Assembly: GCF_016907695.1 (NCBI RefSeq)
Contig: NZ_JAFBCK010000001.1
Span: 2,108,001 to 2,172,000, forward strand
Direction: 5' to 3'
Source of the DNA: Actinokineospora baliensis
GTDB taxonomy: Bacteria > Actinomycetota > Actinomycetes > Mycobacteriales > Pseudonocardiaceae
Length of the DNA: 64,000 nt
Part shown: positions 1 through 7,567 of the stretch, piece after piece
Numbering within the stretch: position 1 is the stretch's first letter
Layout: each line of letters opens with the position of its first letter
Made by a program: the position numbers and the translations under genes
Notes under the pieces: generated by a model
The model's input: the letters and a program-made list of their open reading frames with translations, nothing else
What the model was told of the DNA's origin: nothing
The model's database searches: none

Positions 1-563
1 CGCACCCAGTCGGCTTCGGTGTCCGACCAGATGAGCACGGTGGTTTCCCGGCAGGTGGGGCAGGCGCGTCCGCGGAGCCGGTAGCGGGGTTGGGGTTCCA
101 CGATGGCGCGGGCGGCGGTGACCCACCGTTGGGTCTGGTCGGCGGCGTGGGCCAGGTAGTCGGGGTCCTCCAGTTGCCAGTGTTCGGCGTGGGAGGACCA
201 GAGCCGGACCTGGTTGGACAGTGCGTAGGTGGGGCGGTGGTGGCGGGGATGGTGGCCGTGGGCTGCGAGTTGGCGGCGCATCTCGGTGCCGATCTCGGCG
301 ACCAGCTCCAGGGCGTTGAGGCTGGCGGGTGGGCGGGAGCCGGTGCCGGTGGCGCCGGTGCGTTCGCTGCCGGGTTCGGTGGCCTGCACGAGCTGGTCGA
401 GCAGGCACGGGATCAGGGCGCGCTCGCGGGTGCCGTTCTCGCGGGTGATGGTGCCGATCCCGGGGGCGCAGAGCTGGTCCACCGCGGCATCGAAAGCGAG
501 TCGCGCCTGGACCGGGTCAACGATCTCCATCTGGTCGTCGTGGTCGTGGAGGGTGTGGTTCAT
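1..563 (-). CDS. Hypothetical protein of a phage/integrative-element operon, C-terminus outside window
   Basis: Read on the minus strand from an ATG at 563, this frame stays open to the left edge, giving at least 187 residues. The start overlaps the stop of the upstream gene by four bases (ATGA), as do other junctions in this operon. The protein is hydrophilic, with a Trp-containing central part (SHAEHWQLEDPDYLAHA) and, close to the edge, a CPTC pair that could be half of a zinc knuckle. I do not recognise the family. Position at the end of a phage-like operon suggests an accessory element function, but that is inference. It has no signal peptide or membrane segment. Confidence 0.7.
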   Translation of the reverse strand, partial: MNHTLHDHDDQMEIVDPVQARLAFDAAVDQLCAPGIGTITRENGTRERALIPCLLDQLVQATEPGSERTGATGTGSRPPASLNALELVAEIGTEMRRQLAAHGHHPRHHRPTYALSNQVRLWSSHAEHWQLEDPDYLAHAADQTQRWVTAARAIVEPQPRYRLRGRACPTCRETTVLIWSDTEADWV

Positions 564-1093
564 CGGGCGGTCTCCCCGGTGCGGGCGGCGTCGAGTCGGG
601 ACGGGTGCAGGCCGGTGCGCCGGTCACGGCGTTCACGGCGGCCGAGGCGGTCACGGGTCAGCGGCCCACAGCCGTGGCCCGGGTCGGCTTTGCAGAACGG
701 ACACCTCGCCCGCATCGCCTCCTCGCGGTCAGGTGAGAGCGGCCATCCCATCGCCGCGTACACCGCGACGATCCCGCGGTCCCGGGCCGCCGCGGCACGT
801 TCTCGAGTCGTTCCGGACCGGCGCTGCGCGGGCACCACCGGCCGGTGGGTGACCGGGTGGGTTCGGGCGATGCGGATGCGGTCGATCACGTCCGCGGGGG
901 TGATCCGGCCGTGGTGCTGGGCTTGCAGGATGGTCAGGGCGGCGTGGCATTCCCCGGCGGAGTGCCCGCGGAGCTCATGCAGCCAGGCGTCGACCTGGGC
1001 GTCGGTGGGTGGGGTGTGGCCGGTGATCCGGTAGTGGGTGAGCAGGGCGCGCACTTCGAAGCGGGTCAGCGGCGGCAGCGCGGTGGCGCTCAT
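560..1093 (-). CDS. Small zinc-finger protein, actinophage/ICE type
   Basis: A 177-residue protein starting at the ATG at 1093, which overlaps the stop of the upstream gene by four bases. A longer in-frame extension exists but has shadow-like composition and would overlap the upstream gene extensively. The C-terminal part holds CPFCKADPGHGCG, a Cys-rich element of the kind found in small zinc-binding proteins of actinophages and integrative elements. The middle (about 30-75) resembles the helical domain that accompanies such fingers. The function is unknown; nucleic-acid binding in an element replication operon is the likely role. Confidence 0.75.
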   Translation of the reverse strand: MSATALPPLTRFEVRALLTHYRITGHTPPTDAQVDAWLHELRGHSAGECHAALTILQAQHHGRITPADVIDRIRIARTHPVTHRPVVPAQRRSGTTRERAAAARDRGIVAVYAAMGWPLSPDREEAMRARCPFCKADPGHGCGPLTRDRLGRRERRDRRTGLHPSRLDAARTGETAR

Positions 1094-2292
1094 GCGCGCA
1101 CCCGCCCCGGCTCGGTGTCGGCTGGGAACGTGGCGGCCAGGGCGTCGGCGACGAGCGCGTGCAGCGTGGCCGGGTCGGCGTGGTCGGGCAGCTCCCGCAC
1201 GGCGAGCCCGACCGGGGAGCGGTCGTCGTCGGCGATGGCGTCGGTGCGCATCCGCTCGATGGACTCCGCCGCCGTGACGGCCTGGGCGCGCTGGGCTGGT
1301 GCCGCGGCCAGGAGGGCGGCGCGTTGGTGCTCGGCCACCAGCTCCGGCAGCCACGACACCGGAAGGCGTTTCCCGGACCAGGCGCGCAGTCCGGCGGCGA
1401 TCACCGCGGGCTCCACGTCCTCGCGCAGCAGCTCGATCACCTCGGCGCGCAGTCGTTCCCGGACGCGGCGGGGTTGCTCGGGGGTGTGGACGGTGACGAG
1501 CCGTTCGGCCTCGGCGCGGCGGCGTTGCCGCCTCGACCCGGCGTGCTGGTCGTCGTCGGGGGTCTCACGTGCGCGCGTGTCGCGTGCGTCGCGCGTGGGG
1601 TCACCCCCTTCTTGATCAACCAACGCAAGAGGATCTACACCCGTACCCCGCTCCCTACTCCCTTCTCCCTCAGCTCGCGCAGGAGGGATCTCGGAAGGGT
1701 TCGGCGAAGGGTTCCCGGAAGTGTCCACAGGGGACTGGCGGGCCGGTTCGGCCTCGACCGGTGTGGGCGCGGGTGGCTCGGAGGTCTTGTCGGTACGGCG
1801 GGGGCGTTGGGCCATCGCGGCCATCACCGACGCGGGCAACGCGCGTGCCCCGGCCTCCAGTTCGCGGGCGGCGACCACCGGCGCGGGGCCGGTGATCTCC
1901 ACCGGTAGCCGCCGCAGCTCCCGCGCCAGTGACGCGCGCAGGATCGGCGAGACGATCTCGAACGCCGTCCGCAACGCGGCACGCAGCGTGTTGGGCTGGC
2001 GCCACAGCTCATCGCGGCGCACGAAGCTCCGGACCAGAAGCTCCTCGGTGTCCTGGTCCACCACGACGAACCGCGCCGCGTCCAGCTCTGCCAGCGCCGC
2101 GCGCACACCGTCGAGACCGAGGTCCGGGTGGGACTTGGCCCAGCGGCGTACCGCGACGTCGAGCATCCCGGCGTAGGTCAACCGGCGCTGCGAGAACAGA
2201 AACAGGTACATGAGCTTGGCCGGAGTGGACAGTGCGAGGAAGTCTTCGTCGTCCCAGATATCCAGGTACAGGCGTGCGTGATCACGCGCCAT
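1090..2292 (-). CDS. Replication-initiator-like winged-helix protein
   Basis: A 400-residue protein. The N-terminal 110 residues (starting MARDHARLYLDIW, with a stretch LSTPAKLMYLFLFSQ) look like the winged-helix domain seen in phage and plasmid replication initiators of actinobacteria. Residues 170-250 are a charged, low-complexity linker. The C-terminal part (about 255-400) is helical and Arg/Glu rich. A 30-bp gap containing GGGGGAG precedes the ATG, and the downstream gene starts inside its stop. I assign an initiator-like role from domain layout and context only. It could instead be a regulator of the element. Confidence 0.65.
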   Translation of the reverse strand: MARDHARLYLDIWDDEDFLALSTPAKLMYLFLFSQRRLTYAGMLDVAVRRWAKSHPDLGLDGVRAALAELDAARFVVVDQDTEELLVRSFVRRDELWRQPNTLRAALRTAFEIVSPILRASLARELRRLPVEITGPAPVVAARELEAGARALPASVMAAMAQRPRRTDKTSEPPAPTPVEAEPARQSPVDTSGNPSPNPSEIPPARAEGEGSRERGTGVDPLALVDQEGGDPTRDARDTRARETPDDDQHAGSRRQRRRAEAERLVTVHTPEQPRRVRERLRAEVIELLREDVEPAVIAAGLRAWSGKRLPVSWLPELVAEHQRAALLAAAPAQRAQAVTAAESIERMRTDAIADDDRSPVGLAVRELPDHADPATLHALVADALAATFPADTEPGRVRA

Positions 2293-2322
2293 CGTGTGAT
2301 CTCCCCCAGGAGGTCTCGAAGG

Positions 2323-2544
2323 TCAACGCGCGCGGCGAGCGCGCAGGTGCAGTCGCGCCCGGATGCGGGCGGCGGTGTAGGTCGACAGGTGCAGCGCGGC
2401 GGCGGTCTCGGCGTCGGTCAGGCCCTGGGCGTGCAGGATCGCCACGGCCACCTCACGCGCGGCCGTGTCCAGTTCCTCGCCCAGCACCGTGCCCGCTATC
2501 GCTCGCCGCGCCGCGCGTTCGTCGGCGTGGCTGTAGGGGCTCAC
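2323..2544 (-). CDS. Small HTH DNA-binding protein
   Basis: A 73-residue basic protein. Residues 35-65 (GLTDAETAAALHLSTYTAARIR) form a convincing helix-turn-helix with a LuxR/sigma-4-like spacing. Its start overlaps the stop of the gene at 2541-3023 by four bases, so it is translated as part of the same operon. It probably regulates or assists replication or excision of the left-edge element; the specific role is unknown. Confidence 0.6.
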   Translation of the reverse strand: MSPYSHADERAARRAIAGTVLGEELDTAAREVAVAILHAQGLTDAETAAALHLSTYTAARIRARLHLRARRAR

Positions 2545-3023
2545 GACACCGCAGCCTCCAGCACAGCCGCGGGGTCGGGGCGGCGGACCGGGTCCAGGTT
2601 CAGCGCGTAGATCGGCTGGAGCTTGTTCCCGTTGCCGCCCTTGGCATCGGTCGATCGGGCGTAGCGGCCGGTGGCCACCAGCACCCCGGCGGCGGCGAGG
2701 CGCCGCACGGTCGCGCCCACCAACGGCGGGCGCACCCAGTGCGGCAGGTTCGACCGCCAGCGGTTCGCGGTGGTCTCCCAGAACGGGTCGGTGAGCGCGT
2801 CGCCGATCACGACTTGGACCACCGCGCGCACCTGGTCGCGGTTGCGCGGGTCACCGGCCAACAACGCCGCGACGTCCGACACCGTGTCCGGGTACTCCAG
2901 CGGCAAGGGCCGCAATGTCGCGGCCAGCTCCACCGCCGCGTCCACCGTGTCCACCGGTGCGGGTGGAACCGACCGGTCGACGGGAGCTTTCCGCCGTCGA
3001 CCCGGCGAGGACCGCGGGCTCAT
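2541..3023 (-). CDS. Hypothetical protein of the left-edge element operon
   Basis: A 160-residue protein from the ATG at 3023, which shares one base with the stop codon of the upstream gene (TGATG). The frame remains open further upstream, but that extension runs antisense-like through the neighbouring gene and is not used. The N-terminus is basic (SPGRRRK) and the centre has FWETTANRWRSNLPHWVRPPLVGATVRRLAAAGVL, suggestive of a winged helix. No enzymatic motif is recognised. Context points to a DNA-associated function in a phage or integrative element. Confidence 0.65.
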   Translation of the reverse strand: MSPRSSPGRRRKAPVDRSVPPAPVDTVDAAVELAATLRPLPLEYPDTVSDVAALLAGDPRNRDQVRAVVQVVIGDALTDPFWETTANRWRSNLPHWVRPPLVGATVRRLAAAGVLVATGRYARSTDAKGGNGNKLQPIYALNLDPVRRPDPAAVLEAAVS

Positions 3024-3346
3024 CAGCCCAAGAGGACGAAGGTGCGGACCTCGGCGATGTCCTCGCACGCCTTCGCCACGTCCGGGTGCAGCGCACGCAG
3101 CCGTGCGATCGACACCGAGATCCGCGCCGAGCGCTTGAACGTCACCGCGGGCACTCCCCGCAGGGTGCCGACTTCCGTTTCGCCGAGCCGGTCTTTGAGC
3201 ACCAGCTCCAGTGACTCCCGCAGATCGGTGTAGTAGCGCTGACGCTGCTTCACCCGCCGCAGGTACTCCAGCACGATCTCCAGATCGTCCAACACGACCG
3301 ACCCCGGAATGGGGTCCGTACCCAGGTAAGTCCAACCAGTCGACAT
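3023..3346 (-). CDS. First gene of the left-edge operon; weak resemblance to the C-terminus of YqaJ-type phage proteins
   Basis: From the ATG at 3346 (MSTGWTYLG) this gives 107 residues. Starts at 3390 or 3409 are also possible and would add up to 21 residues. I prefer 3346 because a GAGG element lies about 12 bases upstream. The C-terminal half has a pattern of a short strand with VTFK, then a helix with RLRALHPDVA. This resembles the end of YqaJ-like recombinase-associated proteins of actinophages, a weak inference. It is the promoter-proximal gene of the six-gene minus-strand operon. Confidence 0.55.
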   Translation of the reverse strand: MSTGWTYLGTDPIPGSVVLDDLEIVLEYLRRVKQRQRYYTDLRESLELVLKDRLGETEVGTLRGVPAVTFKRSARISVSIARLRALHPDVAKACEDIAEVRTFVLLG

Positions 3347-3793
3347 TGAGCGGGCCGCCTCCCCGACGGCCGAACCACGTAGTCTGTGCATGACGAAACG
3401 CCGCGCCACTACGGCGCGGACAGGACAGGGATCAACTCAGGAGACCGACGGCGTCAGTCGGTCGCTAGCGCACCAGAACGCACATCGCCCCCAACACGCG
3501 CGGACACCGCCGCGCACACGGGCGGGAACCCCCAGGTGTCCCGCTCCTTCACACTCACCCGAACACTCGTTCGTGTCAAGTAGAAGACGCGGCGCGTCAG
3601 CTTTTCTATCACTCTAATGGTCTAAAGTTGCCGATGTGTCCCGCACGACATCCACTCTCGGTAGATGCACCGTCGCGCATAGTTGGGCCGTTCACCGTAG
3701 TCGTAGGCGACTGACGGCCTAACACGCCGACCGGTTGCGGCAAGCGCGTGTTGCCAACCGTCGCCATGCGGAACACTTACGACCATCGAGGGG

Positions 3794-3819
3794 ATGACGT
3801 TAAGTCAGTGGAACGTCAT
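3794..3819. promoter_or_regulatory. Inverted repeat and shared motif upstream of the XRE gene
   Basis: ATGACGTT at 3794-3801 is repeated inverted as AACGTCAT at 3812-3819 around a 10-bp spacer. The 19 bases 3794-3812 match 6864-6882 at 17 positions. The site lies about 70 bp before the ATG of the XRE gene, so it may be an operator or promoter element. Confidence 0.45.
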
Positions 3820-3830
3820 GATCCTCACCA

Positions 3831-3845
3831 CGCGGCCAGGCCGCG
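3831..3845. promoter_or_regulatory. Perfect palindrome in the leader of the XRE gene
   Basis: CGCGGCC and GGCCGCG flank a single A, giving a perfect 7-bp inverted repeat 40 bp before the start codon at 3885. It could be an operator for autoregulation or an mRNA hairpin; nothing in the sequence decides between them. Confidence 0.35.
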
Positions 3846-3884
3846 GACCTCACCTCGACCCAGGGCAGGGCGGAGATCCCCACG

Positions 3885-4283
3885 ATGAGCACGCCCGACG
3901 CACGCAGCCACGTGGAAGCCCTCATCCGGGCACACTGCCCCAACATCTCGATCAAGGAACTCGAACGTCGGCACGGCCTCCAGGCCGGGGCCATAGCCAA
4001 CTTGATCAAACCCTCGCGAGAAGCACGGTTCCCGCGGCTGGACACCGTCGAGCGCCTGGCCGTCATCCTCGGCCTCAAAACCGCCACCGTCTTCCACGCC
4101 TTCGCCACCGACGCCGGACTAGGTGCCCCCGACCTCTCTGACGCCGAGCTCGACCTCGTCGCGCGCTTCCGCCGCCTCGACCAACAAGACCAATCCCGAG
4201 CCCTAGCCCTCATCGGCACGCTGGAGACCGTCGCCCACAACCTCCACAACCACGCACCTGCCGCCACGTCCGACCAGGTCTAA
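3885..4283 (+). CDS. XRE-family helix-turn-helix regulator
   Basis: A 132-residue repressor-like protein. Residues 18-72 carry the HTH: SIKELERRHGLQAGAIANLIKP followed by a scaffold helix with RLAVILGLKTATVFHAF. The rest is a short helical tail ending before residue 132. It is transcribed divergently from the six-gene phage-like operon, the classic place for a repressor of an integrated element. A GGAG element lies about 9 bases upstream of the ATG. Two palindromes upstream are candidate operators. The target is inferred, not shown. Confidence 0.8.
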   Translation: MSTPDARSHVEALIRAHCPNISIKELERRHGLQAGAIANLIKPSREARFPRLDTVERLAVILGLKTATVFHAFATDAGLGAPDLSDAELDLVARFRRLDQQDQSRALALIGTLETVAHNLHNHAPAATSDQV

Positions 4284-4441
4284 CGGCAGCCGGGCGGAAA
4301 CGCGACACGACCGGCACGTCCGCGTGGCTAGACTCGATCACGACACCACCCGCGGACTAAGGAAACTGGGGGGCCGGAATCCTCGCGCGGGCTGCACGCG
4401 CAGACGCACGCCCACAAGGCACGCGAGGCTCGGAGGACCCG

Positions 4442-4654
4442 GTGACCGATCAGCAACCCCTCATCGTCATCGCTCCACGCGACGCACTGCCTGCGCGACC
4501 CGGCGTCGAACTGTTGACCGACGAGGCAGGCCACCCGACTGGTGTCCGCATCCGCGAAGGCGTGCCCATGACCGCGACCCTTGCCGACCTCATCAACGAG
4601 GTAGCCGATCGTGGCGAGCAGGCACAGACAGGTCGAGGCCCAAACAGCGACTGA
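4442..4654 (+). CDS. Small conserved-looking hypothetical protein
   Basis: A 70-residue frame with a GTG start and a strong GGAGG seven bases upstream (4432-4436). The protein starts with a beta-strand-like segment (PLIVIAPRDALP) and ends hydrophilic. No family is recognised. The good ribosome site and coding-like third-position GC support it over the overlapping 117-aa frame. Its start of translation lies 158 bp after the XRE gene, so co-transcription is possible. Confidence 0.5.
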   Translation: MTDQQPLIVIAPRDALPARPGVELLTDEAGHPTGVRIREGVPMTATLADLINEVADRGEQAQTGRGPNSD

Positions 4655-4730
4655 TGCGCGCTCTGGAAACCTGGTAACCCGCAGCGTGGGGCGGTCCGAC
4701 GCTGGGTTGAGATCGCGGAGGATGACGCAC

Positions 4731-5393
4731 ATGGCACTGATTCGAGCGGTCTTTTTCGACGTGGGTGAGACAATCATCGACGAGACGCGGGAGTACGGGA
4801 CTTGGGCGGACTGGCTGGGTGTGCCGCGTCACACGTTCTCGGCGGTGTTCGGGGCGGTGATTGCCCAAGGAGGGGACTACAGGGATACGTTCCAAGTCTT
4901 CCGACCCGGGTTCGACCTCGCGATTGAACGTGAGAAGCGTGCAGCGGAGGGTATCCCCGAAGGGTTTGAGGACACGAACGTCTATCCGGATGCGCGGGCG
5001 TGCTTGGAGGAGTTGAAGGCTGCGGGCTTACTGGTCGGGCTAGCGGGCAACCAGACAGCGCGGGCTGAGCGCATCCTTCGCAGCCTGGACTTCGCGGTGG
5101 ACGTGATTGGCACCTCGGACGGATGGGGAGTCGAGAAGCCCGAGTCAGACTTCTTCGACCGGGTTGTCGAAGAGGCAGGCTGCGCCAAGGAGTCGATCTT
5201 GTATGTCGGGGACAGAATCGACAACGACGTGCGTCCCGCCCAGCAAGCCGGGTTGCGGACGGCGCTGATACAGCGCGGTCCGTGGGGGTACATCCTGCGG
5301 GACCCCGCGGTCGAGGAACAGTGCCTATTCCGCCTTGCCAACCTGGCGGAGCTGCCGAACCTCGTCCGGCTGCACAACGAACCGTTCAGCTAG
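4731..5393 (+). CDS. HAD-superfamily hydrolase
   Basis: A 220-residue haloacid dehalogenase-like hydrolase, probably a small-molecule phosphatase. Motif I is FFDVGETI, in which the usual second Asp is replaced by Gly as in other DxGxT members. Motif II is LAGN (about residue 105), motif III is the Lys of EKPES, and motif IV is GDRIDNDV. The cap domain lies between motifs I and II. The ATG at 4731 is preferred to the one at 4722 because GGAGG at 4717-4721 is nine bases away. Substrate unknown. The 3' end overlaps the convergent regulator gene by eight bases. Confidence 0.85.
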   Translation: MALIRAVFFDVGETIIDETREYGTWADWLGVPRHTFSAVFGAVIAQGGDYRDTFQVFRPGFDLAIEREKRAAEGIPEGFEDTNVYPDARACLEELKAAGLLVGLAGNQTARAERILRSLDFAVDVIGTSDGWGVEKPESDFFDRVVEEAGCAKESILYVGDRIDNDVRPAQQAGLRTALIQRGPWGYILRDPAVEEQCLFRLANLAELPNLVRLHNEPFS

Positions 5394-6744
5394 GTCGCGC
5401 TCCTGGGAGTGCGCGAGCCCGCTCTCGCACAACCGTTTCATAGGGACTGCCAGCCAACTGCCTAGACACGGCGGGAACGCGGTTGGCAGCAGTCGCATAC
5501 CAGTCACGTTCGAGGGCAGTGAACGCGCGGTCGGCGTAGTCGGCCGCGCGTTCGGCGTCCTGCGGTGCGTGGGCGGACGCAAGATCGAACAGCAGCACCG
5601 CCTGCTGCTTGGTGTTGGACGCGGCCAGCTCGTCCAGTGCTTCGGCAAGCCGTCCTGCTGCCTCTGTCGGTCGACCCGCGACTAGCAGGCTGTACCCAGT
5701 GAAGCCTGCGAGGCGCGACGAGTCGTAGAAGTCGAGCCATTCTGGGTCGGCTCCCGAGGTGGTCAACGAGTCTTCGGCTTGGCGTACATGTCCGAGACTT
5801 GCCGACGGATCTCCGGTTCGCGCCGTGATCTCGGACGCGACGCAATGCATCCAGGAACGAAGAGCGGGACCCGATGCGTATCGAGCGTGGGCCTGCGCTG
5901 CGGCGAGACAGGTCTCCGCGCCCGCTCGATCGCCGTTGAAGCCGGGCACGAAGCTCATGTGTCCGTACACGGCAACAGCCAGAGCGTGATCGTCGGCCTG
6001 CTGGGTGGCTTCACGAGCGACCTCGAAGCACCGCTGCGCAACAGCCTCCTGCTGGAGGTCGAAGAAGGCGATACGTGCCGTGAGCAAGGCTGACTCGGCT
6101 ACGGAACGGGCTAGCTCGCGTCGAAGGTCGCCTACTCCAGCACCGCGCAGAAGTTGCACGCCGAGCTGCGTGTGCGACAGCGCAGACTCCAACAGCAAGT
6201 GCGCGGGCGTGGACCAGTACAGCTCACGTTGCCGAACGCAGATCTCGGCATATGCCGCGACGGCCGGGCCATCGGGTCCCATAGACCTCGTGATCGCGTG
6301 CCCTAAGGCTTCAACGGCGCCAGCCGAAACGCCGAGTGTCGACGCGAGGGGAGCCAGCCCAGCCCCGACGATCCCACGAAGAAAGAGTGCACGATTCACT
6401 TCGATATCCGCTTGGGCTGGATTGGCCATCGTTAGCAATCTCCTTGCGACGTCGGCAGGGTATCCGTCATCGGGCCGCATCTCTAGTTCTTCCGGGGTGA
6501 GTAACCCGAGTTCCGAGGCAGTTTTCCCGAAGACTAGAACCAAATGCTTGCGGTACCGCGGGTCCGGCGACCTATCACCGGTTTCCCACCGCCGGACGGT
6601 GTTGGGGAGCAAGCCGGTGTCGACGTCGCCGTGCATCCACATGCTTGCCTTGATCTGGTCGGCCGCCTCCTCGTAGCTCCATCCTCGTTCGAGCCGTTCC
6701 CAGCTCAGCCGTCGATTTGGCTGGCGATGCCGAGCTCCGCTCAT
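5386..6744 (-). CDS. XRE/TPR regulator, NsdA-like
   Basis: A 452-residue cytoplasmic regulator. The N-terminal HTH (about 10-65) contains WSYEEAADQIK and LLPNTVRRWETGDRSPDPRY. After a linker (RRLLTMANP) residues 120-440 are a long all-helical, TPR-like repeat region. This layout is typical of the actinobacterial NsdA-type regulators that influence development and secondary metabolism. It is divergent from two small genes at 6965-7512 and lies 0.8 kb from the end of the lasso operon, so a role in controlling either is possible but not demonstrated. Confidence 0.8.
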   Translation of the reverse strand: MSGARHRQPNRRLSWERLERGWSYEEAADQIKASMWMHGDVDTGLLPNTVRRWETGDRSPDPRYRKHLVLVFGKTASELGLLTPEELEMRPDDGYPADVARRLLTMANPAQADIEVNRALFLRGIVGAGLAPLASTLGVSAGAVEALGHAITRSMGPDGPAVAAYAEICVRQRELYWSTPAHLLLESALSHTQLGVQLLRGAGVGDLRRELARSVAESALLTARIAFFDLQQEAVAQRCFEVAREATQQADDHALAVAVYGHMSFVPGFNGDRAGAETCLAAAQAHARYASGPALRSWMHCVASEITARTGDPSASLGHVRQAEDSLTTSGADPEWLDFYDSSRLAGFTGYSLLVAGRPTEAAGRLAEALDELAASNTKQQAVLLFDLASAHAPQDAERAADYADRAFTALERDWYATAANRVPAVSRQLAGSPYETVVRERARALPGARPS

Positions 6745-6863
6745 GTTGCCCCCTGGTTCGGCCGCGTTGGTCCCAGATTAGGCGCGGCGGAGGTTCACGT
6801 CACGGGGTGGTCGCTACTGGACGTCGAGCGGACGTGCAGTGGCCAGTGTTGCCCGTAGGCCGT

Positions 6864-6882
6864 ATGGCGTTGAGTCAGTGGA
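6864..6882 (+). promoter_or_regulatory. Second copy of the ATGRCGTTRAGTCAGTGGA motif
   Basis: The 19 bases here match 3794-3812 at 17 positions. In both places the motif is 70-85 bp before a small-gene start and close to an XRE-family gene. It may be a promoter or operator recognised by these or related regulators. Confidence 0.45.
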
Positions 6883-6964
6883 GTCACGAACTTCCCGCCA
6901 GGCAGGCTTGTCGCCCCCCCACGGCCGGCCTGGCGGGTTCCCACCCCTGGCGGAGAGGACTCCG

Positions 6965-7174
6965 ATGACGATCGTCGCGCCTCCGGCCGTCTGGGTACGT
7001 GGCTTCCTGCTCCCAGACAGGGTGCACGTTCTCAGCGCCACCGAACCCACCCAGACCCACCGTGAGTGGGGGGTGGCCGGACTTGCCATCTGCGGTGCAT
7101 GGGTCGGTCATTTGCAGGTCGGGCCGACTTCACCCTTCAATCGGTGTTCCGCGTGCGAGGGGATACCTAGATGA
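6965..7174 (+). CDS. Small protein with Cys pair, unknown function
   Basis: A 69-residue protein from the ATG at 6965 with GGAGAGG about six bases upstream. The centre has HREWGVAGLAICGAWVGHL and the tail FNRCSACEG, a CxxC that might bind metal. The stop overlaps the next start (ATGA), so the two genes are translationally coupled. They are divergent from the NsdA-like regulator. Such small partners often accompany regulators of this class in actinobacteria, but I do not recognise the family with certainty. Confidence 0.6.
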   Translation: MTIVAPPAVWVRGFLLPDRVHVLSATEPTQTHREWGVAGLAICGAWVGHLQVGPTSPFNRCSACEGIPR

Positions 7175-7512
7175 GCATCCAGGACGCTGTCGCCCGCCTC
7201 CGTCGCAATGGTTTTGCTGTGGCGCCTGTGCCATGTCCGGTTAAAGGAATTGGGGGGTTGCACGCAGTGCGATTTACGGCAAACGGCTACGTTGACAGCG
7301 TCGTAATCGAACTCCAGGCCGCAGTTGCCATCCGCGTGCTTAATGAGTTCGATCCGGACGAGCCGCTACGGGAAATTGATCCAGTGTGGTCTCACCTGGG
7401 TGACATGAACATCGTTGTTGACAAGATGCTTGCTCAACCTACTTTGACCTTGTGGTCCTCGATCCCCGGACGGCGACTAGTCGCACATCCATTGTGCGCG
7501 CCCACCCAGTAG
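7171..7512 (+). CDS. Hypothetical protein coupled to the 69-aa gene
   Basis: A 113-residue protein whose ATG overlaps the upstream stop by four bases. It has lower GC codon choice than the surrounding chromosome (GCTGTG, AAT, GTTAAAGG), consistent with accessory DNA. The sequence begins MSIQDAVARLRRNGFAV and has a beta-rich middle. It has no signal peptide, membrane segment or known catalytic motif. It lies between the XRE/TPR regulator and the convergent end of the lasso operon. Confidence 0.65.
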   Translation: MSIQDAVARLRRNGFAVAPVPCPVKGIGGLHAVRFTANGYVDSVVIELQAAVAIRVLNEFDPDEPLREIDPVWSHLGDMNIVVDKMLAQPTLTLWSSIPGRRLVAHPLCAPTQ

Positions 7513-7567
7513 GTCGCCGTCCGGTTGTAGAAGGGGTGGGGGCCAGCTGGTGCTGGCCCCCACTCTG

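Larger units (their letters stand above)
3347..3884. other. Gene-free region between the left-edge operon and the XRE gene
   Basis: No convincing gene lies here; the small open frames have no plausible ribosome site or family. The stretch 3590-3640 is locally AT-rich and is the likely place for the leftward operon promoter. The last 90 bases carry two palindromes and a motif shared with 6864-6882, listed separately. Confidence 0.5.

Noticed and set aside
3386..3617. Two small plus-strand frames near 3.4-3.6 kb
   Set aside because: They have no ribosome site, overlap the promoter region of the leftward operon and show no recognisable sequence.
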